Origin: an uncultured Lachnospiraceae bacterium
GTDB lineage: Bacteria > Bacillota > Clostridia > Lachnospirales > Lachnospiraceae
Assembly: GCA_947176785.1 (NCBI GenBank)
Contig: CAMWSA010000055.1
Location: 1 to 13,034, forward strand
Length of the DNA: 13,034 nucleotides
Direction of reading: 5' to 3'
The notes under the pieces are model-generated. The model had not been told where the DNA came from, made no database searches, and worked only from the letters and a program-made list of their open reading frames with translations. Each line of letters starts with the position of its first letter. The first letter of the stretch is position 1. Below, piece after piece: positions 7,601-13,034 of this stretch. Both the position numbers and the translations under genes were made by a program.

Positions 7601-7855
7601 TTACTTACCTAACGGCTTTACGAATAACAGCAGCATGGCAATCAGCAGGCCATACAGACCGGTGGTCTCTGCCACGGCCTGCCCCAGCAGCATGGTGGAG
7701 GTAATTGCAGACTTGGCGCCCGGGTTGCGTCCCACCGCAGCGGCCGCATGGCCGGCTGCAATACCCTGCCCAATACCAGGCCCGATACCGGCGATAACTG
7801 CCAGACCTGCGCCAATTGCAGAACATCCCAAGATAAAATTAGTATTGAAATCCAT
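7601..7855 (-). CDS. atpE: ATP synthase c subunit with a Na+-type binding site
   Basis: Ring-forming proteolipid of 84 residues: two membrane helices joined by the polar loop GRNPGAK (42-48). Helix 1 has the glycine-rich packing motif GIGPGIGQG (23-31). The ion-carrying carboxylate is E63 in GQAVAETTGLYG. Q30, V61, E63, T64, T65 and Y68 line up with the sodium ligands known from the Ilyobacter tartaricus ring (Q32, V63, E65, S66, T67, Y70) at a constant offset of two, with Thr for Ser at one place. This pattern points to Na+ coupling, which is inference until tested. AGGAGG lies eight bases before the ATG. Only one c gene is present, unlike Acetobacterium. A family 1 hairpin lies in its leader. 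Confidence 0.97.
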   Translation of the reverse strand: MDFNTNFILGCSAIGAGLAVIAGIGPGIGQGIAAGHAAAAVGRNPGAKSAITSTMLLGQAVAETTGLYGLLIAMLLLFVKPLGK

Positions 7856-7874
7856 ATTTTTTTCCTCCTATTTT

Positions 7875-7914
7875 GCGTTCCGCATATTCCGGAAATATGC
7901 TGTTTTGAGTTTCC
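7875..7914 (-). repeat. Family 1 hairpin element before atpE
   Basis: GCATATT (7882-7888) pairs with AATATGC (7894-7900) around a 5-nt loop. On the message the hairpin is preceded by GGAAACTCAAAACA and followed by GGAACGCAAAAT, then AGGAGG. The GGAAC ends 21 nt before the atpE start. The upstream flank matches the GGAACTCAAAACA that joins the tandem units before upp. Confidence 0.75.
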
Positions 7915-7924
7915 TTATCATTTT

Positions 7925-8659
7925 TTAATTTTCGCTGCCGATGGCATTGTTAATGTATGTCATGGTCAGCATACAGAATACATAGGTCTGAATTGCTCCG
8001 GAGAACAAATCAAAATACACATGCAGCGCTGCAGGCCATATGGTGGCAAACCATCCCAGCAGCCCATATACCAACGCCATCATCACCGTGCCGGACAGTA
8101 CGTTGGCAAACAGACGCAGGGACAGGGACACCGGTACCGCGATCTCACTGATCAGGTTGATCGGAAACCAGATAGGCAGCCATGGCGGCAGCGGCGAACA
8201 CATATCCGCCCAGATATCCTTGAGCTTTTGATATTTAAACTGATTAAAATGAATCAGCACAAAAGTGAGGATACCTAGCGGCAGCGTCACACCATAATCT
8301 GCCGTAGGCGGCCGTAGTCCCAGCAGACCTGATATATTGGACAGCAGGATGAAAATAAATACCGTTCCAATATAATTGTAAAATCTGGGGGCATTTTTTC
8401 CCATGGGGCTATCCACCATGCCATCCAGCTTCTCCACCATCAACTCCACCACGTTCTGGAAACCCGTTGGCACCTCCGTGGCCTTCTTCATGGCCCGGTT
8501 CGCCGCGACGGCAAAGCCGACGATAATCAGCATGACGATCAGGATGCACACATGCGATGTTGTTATCCACACCTCATGGCCGAAAAAACTATACTTGAAC
8601 AGGCCATGTATCATAAAATCGATATTGTCAGCCGAGGATAACAAAGGTCCAATTTGCAT
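7925..8659 (-). CDS. atpB: ATP synthase a subunit
   Basis: Membrane stator that forms the ion half-channels beside the c-ring; 244 residues. The essential arginine is R182 in LSLRLFANVLSG, within the long tilted helix pair. Membrane segments are visible at about 33-53, 95-115, 125-140, 165-205 and 212-240. The block VVELMVEKLDGMV is the usual amphipathic region. The start at 8659 has GGGAGGTGA four bases upstream, so initiation should be strong. The gap to the atpI-like gene upstream (270 bp) contains a family 2 palindrome. Confidence 0.96.
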   Translation of the reverse strand: MQIGPLLSSADNIDFMIHGLFKYSFFGHEVWITTSHVCILIVMLIIVGFAVAANRAMKKATEVPTGFQNVVELMVEKLDGMVDSPMGKNAPRFYNYIGTVFIFILLSNISGLLGLRPPTADYGVTLPLGILTFVLIHFNQFKYQKLKDIWADMCSPLPPWLPIWFPINLISEIAVPVSLSLRLFANVLSGTVMMALVYGLLGWFATIWPAALHVYFDLFSGAIQTYVFCMLTMTYINNAIGSEN

Positions 8660-8685
8660 ACTCTCACCTCCCTCTTATCCTTATA

Positions 8686-8785
8686 TATACTCATGAGCGG
8701 TCAGATTTTCCTTCCCGCAGGCCACATGCCGATTGTGCAGCCTGCGGCCTGCGGGCATCGGAAAATCTTAGCGCTCATTAGTATT
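8686..8785. repeat. Family 2 palindromic element, copy A
   Basis: Nearly perfect ~100-bp palindrome. The outer arm ATACTCATGAGCG...AGATTTTCC mirrors GGAAAATCTTAGCGCTCATTAGTAT, and the inner arm CCCGCAGGCC (8714-8723) pairs exactly with GGCCTGCGGG (8746-8755). It sits 26 bp upstream of the atpB start, inside the operon, so it would be transcribed into a long stem. There are two further copies in the window. Its ends behave like terminal inverted repeats; no target-site duplication is clear. Confidence 0.8.
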
Positions 8786-8921
8786 AAATTCTGTAAACGC
8801 CCTTCCAGTACCATTCCCGGCAGGGAAATTCCCGTTCAAACCTCCTCCGGCCATTTCCCGTCCACTTGTGTACAGCGCTGTCCGTGCGTTTACTGTCCAT
8901 ATGCTTCCTCACGTGGACCAT
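8784..8921 (-). CDS. Possible small ORF, 45 aa
   Basis: A 45-codon frame begins 8 bases after the atpI-like stop with GAAAGA just upstream. It ends inside the edge of the family 2 palindrome, which supplies its stop codon. The peptide is basic and aromatic (it starts MVHVRKHMDSKRTDSAVHKW), with no membrane helix and no family I recognise. The ribosome binding site is weak and a frame this short can occur by chance, so I list it only as a candidate. Confidence 0.2.
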   Translation of the reverse strand: MVHVRKHMDSKRTDSAVHKWTGNGRRRFEREFPCREWYWKGVYRI

Positions 8922-8929
8922 ATTCTTTC

Positions 8930-9391
8930 TCAGTCCGGAGACGCAGGCTCTGTCACCGACTCACCCTCCGGCATGGGCTGGGGCACCGGGTCTGTCTCGT
9001 GAAAAACCATATTGCATAATTTATGGGTAAACGGCTGAAGATATGCCGCTACTTTCATCATCATATAGCCTAAAAATACAATCAGGGGGTTAAGCACGTC
9101 CGTCAACATGATAATCCCTAAAATGATACACAGTACCGCATACCGCAGCAGGCCGCCTGTCACCACCGCCTTGGATGCGCTGTCCCCCATGTCCAACGCC
9201 CTGTCCAGAGTCCTGTACATATGCCAGGTTCCCAGCAGGGCCAGCAGGATTCCCAGCCACAGGGCGGCTGCATACAGTCCCCTGTGCCTGGCAGGCCACA
9301 TGCCCACCAGCTGACACACAACGCCGCCAAAGAGGATTCCCAGATCCAGTTCCAGCAAGGCCCTGTTGATCGCTCTTAATCTACTTATCAT
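8930..9391 (-). CDS. ATP synthase subunit I-like membrane protein
   Basis: Four hydrophobic segments lie at about 17-33, 38-57, 82-99 and 103-118 of the 153-residue form, followed by an acidic, Pro-rich cytoplasmic tail (DPVPQPMPEGESVTEPASPD). Size, topology and place between atpZ and atpB fit the AtpI family (ATP-synt_I), small proteins thought to help c-ring assembly or Mg2+ uptake. The match is by context and topology rather than a strong motif. The start is uncertain. An ATG at 9457 would overlap atpZ by 77 bp and add a very basic N-terminus. I prefer ATG 9391, which overlaps the atpZ end by 11 bp and would be translationally coupled. Confidence 0.75.
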   Translation of the reverse strand: MISRLRAINRALLELDLGILFGGVVCQLVGMWPARHRGLYAAALWLGILLALLGTWHMYRTLDRALDMGDSASKAVVTGGLLRYAVLCIILGIIMLTDVLNPLIVFLGYMMMKVAAYLQPFTHKLCNMVFHETDPVPQPMPEGESVTEPASPD

Positions 9392-9689
9392 CGTCTTTGC
9401 CTGCATCCTTCCGCTTCGCCTGCCCATTTGCATTTTTCTCATGGGACTCTTCGTCATAAACAGACCTGGCCATACGCCAAATGTTCTGAAAGCCCGCTAT
9501 GGCACCAATAAAGAAAAACAGCACCATAAAAAAAGAAGTACCGCACTTGCGATCCAGCAGGATTCCCAGCCAGGACATAAACCCAATGGGTACCAGCATA
9601 TTGATGCCAAACTGCATGATCAGTACCAATGCGCGGTACACACTTTTATCCTGTTTATTTTTTCTGTCATAGGGCGCTTTTTTGCTCAT
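9381..9689 (-). CDS. atpZ: AtpZ/AtpI family protein, first gene of the atp operon
   Basis: A 102-residue protein with two membrane helices (about 19-43, LVLIMQFGINMLVPIGFMSW; and 50-68, FFMVLFFFIGAIAGF). The block around GFQNIWRMAR and the first-gene position are typical of AtpZ (PF09527). In alkaliphilic Bacillus, AtpZ with AtpI is reported to affect Mg2+/Ca2+ handling and ATP synthase function. The C-terminal tail is highly charged (KNANGQAKRKDAGKDDDK). The start at 9689 (MSKKAPYDRK) has no usable ribosome binding site; a TTG at 9734 in frame is less likely. A consensus TATAAT ends six bases before the ATG, suggesting a leaderless message. Confidence 0.85.
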   Translation of the reverse strand: MSKKAPYDRKNKQDKSVYRALVLIMQFGINMLVPIGFMSWLGILLDRKCGTSFFMVLFFFIGAIAGFQNIWRMARSVYDEESHEKNANGQAKRKDAGKDDDK

Positions 9690-9695
9690 TCCATT

Positions 9696-9724
9696 ATTAT
9701 ATATAATTTTTTCTAAAAAGTCCA
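9696..9724 (-). promoter_or_regulatory. Predicted sigma-A promoter of the atp operon
   Basis: TATAAT (9696-9701 as complement) with TGGACT (9719-9724) as -35 at exactly 17 bp spacing; the -35 matches TTGACA at four of six bases. It lies in an A/T-rich stretch ahead of the first atp gene. The predicted start of transcription falls at or within a base or two of the atpZ ATG. Confidence 0.6.
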
Positions 9725-9778
9725 GTAGAAGCAAACAATATCACGCGAAAAATTCTATAAATATTTCCAGAGAAATAG

Positions 9779-9807
9779 TTGACTTCTAAACATGCGCATT
9801 GTAGTAT
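9779..9807 (+). promoter_or_regulatory. Predicted sigma-A promoter of the DUF402 gene
   Basis: TTGACT (9779-9784) and TAGTAT (9802-9807) are separated by 17 bp. The predicted transcript start, about 9813-9815, coincides with the left edge of the family 2 palindrome, which would form the first ~90 nt of the 5' untranslated region. It is divergent from the atp promoter, 54 bp away between the two -35 boxes. Confidence 0.55.
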
Positions 9808-9812
9808 CATTG

Positions 9813-9900
9813 TATACTCACAACCGATTAAATTTTTCTTCCTGCACGGCACATGTTGTCGGGTTTTGCAGCATGGGGCGAGCAGGGATCGGAAAATCTT
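9813..9900. repeat. Family 2 palindromic element, copy C (one end truncated)
   Basis: Starts TATACTCACAACCGATTAAA and shares the core GTTTTGCAGCATGGGGCG and the GGAAAATCT arm with copies A and B, but it lacks the final GCGCTCATTAGTAT end. It lies between the promoter and the start of the DUF402 gene. A further small stem, CTGCCG/CGGCAG (9908-9913 and 9923-9928), follows it. Confidence 0.7.
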
Positions 9901-9955
9901 TTCCGGCCTGCCGCCCGGAACCCGGCAGATACACCCCACTCAAAAAGGAGATGCC

Positions 9956-10435
9956 ATGAACGAATTACAATTATACCGCAAACGCCTGATTCCCGCAGAA
10001 TGTATCTTACTCAAGGACGATGTAATCGTAAAACAGACTGAGGATCTGATCATCACCTCCTGGAAGACACTGAACCCCAAAATTGCTTTCAGTCACGGCT
10101 GCTCCTGCTATTTTTTGAGAGAGGGGTTCAAACTCAGCAAATTCTACCGCCAGGACGATTCCCTGCTGTACTGGTATTGCGATATTGTAGAGTATGCACG
10201 GGATGAAGCTGCCCAAACTCTGACGGCTACGGATTTGCTGGCCGATGTGATCGTCTATCCCGACGGCCGTATCAAAGTGGTGGATCTGGATGAACTGGCC
10301 CAGGCTTTTGAATCGGGCCTGCTCTCCGCCTCCCAACTTTCCGCCGCCCTGCGGCAGTTAAACCACCTGCTCACCTACATCTATAAAGATAAGTTTGATC
10401 AGCTGCAAGCGCCGATAGAAAGCCTCGGACTGTAA
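9956..10435 (+). CDS. DUF402-domain protein
   Basis: The only plus-strand gene: 159 residues, ATG at 9956 with AAGGAG five bases upstream, so the longer open frame to 9779 is rejected. Residues about 73-113 (WYCDIVEY, then LLADVIVYPDGRIKVVDLDEL) match the DUF402 fold (PF04167), known from Staphylococcus nucleoside di/triphosphatase Ntdp and from the RNA-binding FAU-1 proteins. In such enzymes acidic residues of this block bind divalent metal; D76, D98, D103, D110 and D112 are candidates. Activity here is inference. The C-terminal ~40 residues are helical. The gene splits the upp group from the atp operon, is transcribed divergently from atpZ, and has a long structured 5' leader. The stop codon lies inside a hairpin. 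Confidence 0.85.
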   Translation: MNELQLYRKRLIPAECILLKDDVIVKQTEDLIITSWKTLNPKIAFSHGCSCYFLREGFKLSKFYRQDDSLLYWYCDIVEYARDEAAQTLTATDLLADVIVYPDGRIKVVDLDELAQAFESGLLSASQLSAALRQLNHLLTYIYKDKFDQLQAPIESLGL

Positions 10436-10486
10436 TGTCCGAGGCCCTTATCGTAAACGGCGCTGAAATTGTTTACGATAAGGGCC
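10422..10486. terminator. Paired hairpins between convergent genes
   Basis: Hairpin one: GCCTCGGAC (10422-10430) with GTCCGAGGC (10437-10445), its loop holding the DUF402 stop codon. Hairpin two: a perfect 16-bp stem GGCCCTTATCGTAAAC (10443-10458) with its complement (10471-10486) and a 12-nt loop. The two share three bases, so they may compete. They lie between convergent genes and probably end transcription from both sides. U-runs are poor: CTTTCTAT after hairpin one on the minus side, and TTTTTT only 14 bases beyond hairpin two on the plus side. Confidence 0.65.
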
Positions 10487-10548
10487 TGCCCCCTGCGCAG
10501 TTTTTTGCCCTCAAGTACAATTTCCAATGCCGCTGACCATATGTCATA

Positions 10549-11721
10549 TCAGTAGAAAATATGTCCCCCTATGGAGATACCGTTAAGCCCTGGTATGGGA
10601 GTGCGGAAATACACACAATTCCCCACATTGCTCATACCGGACATGGCTTCCTCCGCCGCCTTATAGCAGTCAGCCGTAGCCTTGTTGTCCGCCAGCGCCA
10701 GAGCCAGCCTGCCGCTGCCCACCGGGGAGAATTGCTTTTTCTGATAGATTACGCCCAACACCGTATCAGGATAGACACTGCTGAGCATCCGATTGATTAC
10801 CACGGCACCCACCGCCAGTTTTCCCTCATAGGGTTCCCCACCCGCTTCACAGTAGATCAGATTGGCCAGCAGATACAGGTCCCCGTCCGCGAAAGTCACA
10901 TCCGAGATATTACGCCAGGTGGCATTGGCCGCCCGCTGGGACATGGCGATCTCCTGCTGCAGCTTCTTCTTGAGGGCTTCCAGGTCCTCCTCCAGCTTTT
11001 TGAGATTGGCCTCGTACTCTCTGGCCTCCGCCTCCGCATCCGATATCTGGTCCGCATAGTCTGCCATACGGTTGCTGGTCTGGCTGATCAGGCCGGATAC
11101 CCGGCTCTTCTCCGCCTCCGCCTGCATCTTCAGATAGTCCAGTTCTTCCATCTCCTGCTGCAGCCTGAGTTCCTCGGACTCAATGAACTCCCGGTTTTCA
11201 ATTATCTGATCCAGCATCTCATCGTCCGCTTCCGCAATGCGCTCCGTATATATGGAAAGATTCAGAAACCTGGCAAAACCCTCCCAGCTGAAAAAGACAT
11301 CCAGCAAGTTCTCCTGTCTCATCTCATAGGCATATTGTATGCGCTTCTCCATGCAGTCATATTGCCACGCCTCTTTAACCCTGGCATCTGCCAATGCCTG
11401 GACGGTATCCGCAATCTCCTGTTCCTTGCCACTGATCATCTGTTCCAGTTCCGCCAAATGGTCGCTGACCGCCGTCAGCTGCTCATTTAAGTCTGCCAAC
11501 TGCCGTCTCAGGGATTTCTGTTCCCCCTTTAATCCGTTCAGTTCCTGCTCGTTGGCGTCCATCTGGTCTTCCAGCTGATCCTTTTCCTGCTCTTTCTCCT
11601 CGATCTCCTGCCGGGTGGAACTGGTGGCATGGGAGGAAAACGGCACACTGACAAATACCAGCGATGCCGCCAACAAAAATGCAATCCTTCTCTTTGTTCC
11701 CCGCTTAAAATATGCTTTCAT
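10549..11721 (-). CDS. Exported cell-wall hydrolase: coiled coil plus SleB-like domain
   Basis: A 390-residue exported protein. The signal peptide is clear (KRGTKRRIAFLLAASLVFV, cleavage likely after SSHA near residue 32). Residues ~35-260 form a long Glu/Gln/Lys-rich coiled coil like that of PcsB-type peptidoglycan hydrolases; its central part (KRIQYAYEMRQENLLDVFF) resembles the PcsB-type region. Residues ~281-390 are a Hydrolase_2 domain (PF07486, SleB/CwlJ type): LANLIYCEAGGEPYEG with likely catalytic E292, AVGAVVINRM, and a C-terminal IGGHIFY. SleB is a lytic transglycosylase acting on spore cortex; this architecture suggests a vegetative or sporulation wall enzyme kept in check by the coiled coil. 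It starts 6 bp after the dCMP deaminase stop, so the two are probably co-translated. Confidence 0.88.
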   Translation of the reverse strand: MKAYFKRGTKRRIAFLLAASLVFVSVPFSSHATSSTRQEIEEKEQEKDQLEDQMDANEQELNGLKGEQKSLRRQLADLNEQLTAVSDHLAELEQMISGKEQEIADTVQALADARVKEAWQYDCMEKRIQYAYEMRQENLLDVFFSWEGFARFLNLSIYTERIAEADDEMLDQIIENREFIESEELRLQQEMEELDYLKMQAEAEKSRVSGLISQTSNRMADYADQISDAEAEAREYEANLKKLEEDLEALKKKLQQEIAMSQRAANATWRNISDVTFADGDLYLLANLIYCEAGGEPYEGKLAVGAVVINRMLSSVYPDTVLGVIYQKKQFSPVGSGRLALALADNKATADCYKAAEEAMSGMSNVGNCVYFRTPIPGLNGISIGGHIFY

Positions 11722-11727
11722 ACGCTC

Positions 11728-12216
11728 TCACAATTCCAGTTCCACTTTTCTGCCTGTCCTGTGGTAGGGCACATACTCCACTCCGGCGGCGTCAAACATT
11801 CTTTTAGAGGCCACATTGGAAGGCGTCCCCTTATATTTGTCGCTGGCATACACCACAGTCTTGATGCCCGCCTGAATGATGGCCTTGGCACACTCATTGC
11901 AGGGGAACAGGGACACATACAATTTGGTTCCCTCCAGAGATCCGCCCCGGTAATTCAGTATGGCATTGAGTTCGCTGTGTGTCACAAAGGGATATTTTGT
12001 GTCCAGTTCCTCCTGCGCCTCCCGCTCCCAGGGGAAGCAGTCATCGGCACAGCCATTTGGAAAACCGTTATAGCCCATGGATAAAATCTTGTTTTCCTGA
12101 CTGACAATGCAGGCTCCCACCTGAGTGCCCGGGTCTTTGGAGCGCATGCCCGAAAGCTGGGCCACCCCCATAAAATACTCATCCCAGCTGATATAATCCT
12201 CTCTCTTGCCGCTCAT
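11728..12216 (-). CDS. comEB: dCMP deaminase, ComEB type
   Basis: A 162-residue zinc-dependent deaminase that converts dCMP to dUMP, feeding thymidylate synthesis. The zinc site is H80 with E82 (HSELNAI, where many relatives have HAE) and the PCNEC pair C106/C109. The allosteric/substrate region GYNGFPNGCADDC (48-60) is typical of the family. The start at 12216 has AAGGGG seven bases upstream; the gene follows upp after 11 bp. The neighbours upp and a deaminase place it in pyrimidine salvage. The comEB name follows the Bacillus gene; a role in competence is not implied. Identification of the enzyme is secure. Confidence 0.94.
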   Translation of the reverse strand: MSGKREDYISWDEYFMGVAQLSGMRSKDPGTQVGACIVSQENKILSMGYNGFPNGCADDCFPWEREAQEELDTKYPFVTHSELNAILNYRGGSLEGTKLYVSLFPCNECAKAIIQAGIKTVVYASDKYKGTPSNVASKRMFDAAGVEYVPYHRTGRKVELEL

Positions 12217-12227
12217 AGCCCATCCCC

Positions 12228-12857
12228 TTACTTTGTACCGAAGATACGGTCCCCCGCATCCCCCAAGCCAGGCACAATATACCCATGGTCGTTCAGCCTC
12301 TCATCCAGCGCACCTATATACATGTCCACATCCGGGTGTTCCCGCTTCATCAGTTCCACGCCCTCCGGCGCGGCGATGATGCACATGAAATGGATGTTCT
12401 TACATCCCTTGTCCTTTAACATCTGAATGGCCGCCACAGAGGAGCCGCCGGTGGCCAGCATGGGATCCACCACGAAGACCTCCCTCTCCGCGCAGTCTGC
12501 GGGGAGCTTACAGTAATATTCCACCGGCTTGAGGGTTTCCGGGTCACGGTACAGACCAATATGTCCCACCTTTGCCGCAGGAATCAGGTTCAGCATGCCG
12601 TCCACCATGCCCAGCCCTGCCCGCAGGATAGGCACGATTGCCATCTTTTTGCCCCTGAGTTCCTTCACTGTGGCGGTGCAGATCGGCGTCTCGATCCGCA
12701 CATCATCCAGCTGCAGGTCCCTGGTAGCCTCATAACAGATCAGCATGGCGATCTCACTGATGGTCTGCCGGAAATCCTTGGTGCCGGTCTCCGCCCTGCG
12801 TATAAAACCAATCTTATGCTGGATCAGGGGATGATCCATAATAACTACTTTTGCCAT
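12228..12857 (-). CDS. upp: Uracil phosphoribosyltransferase
   Basis: Makes UMP from uracil and PRPP (pyrimidine salvage, cytoplasm). It has 209 residues, the usual length. PRPP-binding loop DPMLATGGSS is at 131-140, ILRAGLGMVDGM at 78-88, and the uracil-recognising C-terminus YIVPGLGDAGDRIFGTK at 193-209. The frame is open upstream to 13007, but that part is repeat DNA. AGGGG stands seven bases before ATG 12857, and MAKVVIMDHPLIQHKIGF is a normal N-terminus. It is the first visible gene of the upp-comEB-hydrolase group. A tandem family 1 hairpin array lies in its leader and could affect expression. Confidence 0.97.
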   Translation of the reverse strand: MAKVVIMDHPLIQHKIGFIRRAETGTKDFRQTISEIAMLICYEATRDLQLDDVRIETPICTATVKELRGKKMAIVPILRAGLGMVDGMLNLIPAAKVGHIGLYRDPETLKPVEYYCKLPADCAEREVFVVDPMLATGGSSVAAIQMLKDKGCKNIHFMCIIAAPEGVELMKREHPDVDMYIGALDERLNDHGYIVPGLGDAGDRIFGTK

Positions 12858-12875
12858 AATTTGTCCCCTCATTAG

Positions 12876-13034
12876 GAGTTCCGCATCTGCCCTCCCAGTC
12901 CACAATCCCGGTGATGGATATCCGCCCGCTTGGGGCGTCCGAATATCCATCAGTGTACTGTCCGGGCCGATGCTGTTTTGAGTTCCGCATCTGCCCTCCC
13001 AGTCCACAATCCCGGTGATGGATATCCGCCCGCT
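12876..13034 (-). repeat. Tandem 104-bp family 1 units upstream of upp, cut by the window end
   Basis: The 55 bp at 12876-12930 recur exactly at 12980-13034, a period of 104 bp. Each minus-strand unit is a long hairpin. It is closed by GCATC/GATGC and GCCC/GGGC, continues with CAGT/ACTG and CAC/GTG, and has a 9-bp stem GATGGATAT / ATATCCATC near the top. It ends in GGAACTC, with AAAACA to the next unit or CTAATGAGGGG into the upp ribosome binding site. GGAAC ends 20 nt before the upp ATG. The true copy number is unknown because the sequence stops inside a unit. Confidence 0.8.

Noticed and set aside
9392..9457. Longer N-terminus for the atpI-like gene starting at 9457
   Set aside because: It would overlap atpZ by 77 bp and has only a weak site upstream; not excluded, but less likely than 9391.
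9690..9734. TTG start at 9734 for atpZ
   Set aside because: No ribosome binding site, and the added residues overlap the predicted promoter; the family usually begins close to the MSKK methionine.
12858..13007. Longer N-terminus for upp starting at 13007
   Set aside because: It reads through the repeat array; AGGGG seven bases before 12857 and the standard Upp N-terminus decide the start.

Overview
The window looks like a chromosomal contig from a Gram-positive gut-type Clostridia, most likely a Lachnospiraceae member. This is inferred from protein style, the gene order upp / dCMP deaminase / atp operon, strong AGGAGG ribosome binding sites and an atpZ-atpI pair ahead of atpB; no taxonomic marker such as rRNA is present. 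All genes but one lie on the minus strand. The DNA is moderately GC-rich. Both ends look like assembly breaks rather than biological ends: the left end is a run of C, and the right end stops inside a repeat.

In minus-strand transcription order (right to left): 12228-12857 upp (uracil phosphoribosyltransferase), 11728-12216 a ComEB-type dCMP deaminase, and 10549-11721 an exported SleB-like cell-wall hydrolase form one closely packed group. It converges on a lone plus-strand gene, 9956-10435, encoding a DUF402-domain protein; paired hairpins at 10422-10486 separate the two. From 9689 leftward runs a complete F1Fo ATP synthase operon: atpZ, atpI-like, atpB (a), atpE (c), atpF (b), atpH (delta), atpA (alpha), atpG (gamma), atpD (beta), atpC (epsilon). 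The c subunit carries the ligand set known from sodium-driven enzymes, so the machine may couple ATP synthesis or hydrolysis to Na+ rather than H+. A 139-residue protein of unknown function follows (1519-1938), then a SAM-dependent methyltransferase (1-1253) whose C-terminus dissolves into a charged hexapeptide repeat and a poly-G stretch at the window edge.

The most unusual content is between the genes. Family 1 is a hairpin followed by GGAAC (usually GGAACTC), placed 19-24 nt upstream of the start codons of five genes (methyltransferase, atpD, atpE, atpF, upp), always in the gene's orientation and just before the ribosome binding site. It is tandem in front of the methyltransferase and upp. 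Family 2 is a roughly 100-bp imperfect palindrome with matching ends (ATACTCA...AGATTTTCC and its complement), seen three times (1411-1510, 8686-8785, 9813-9900). Nearly every atp junction with room for it also has its own hairpin. A divergent promoter pair between atpZ and the DUF402 gene predicts a leaderless atpZ mRNA on one side and a transcript beginning exactly at a family 2 palindrome on the other.

No tRNA, rRNA, CRISPR array, transposase or phage gene was seen. No gene-free stretch exceeds 300 bases.
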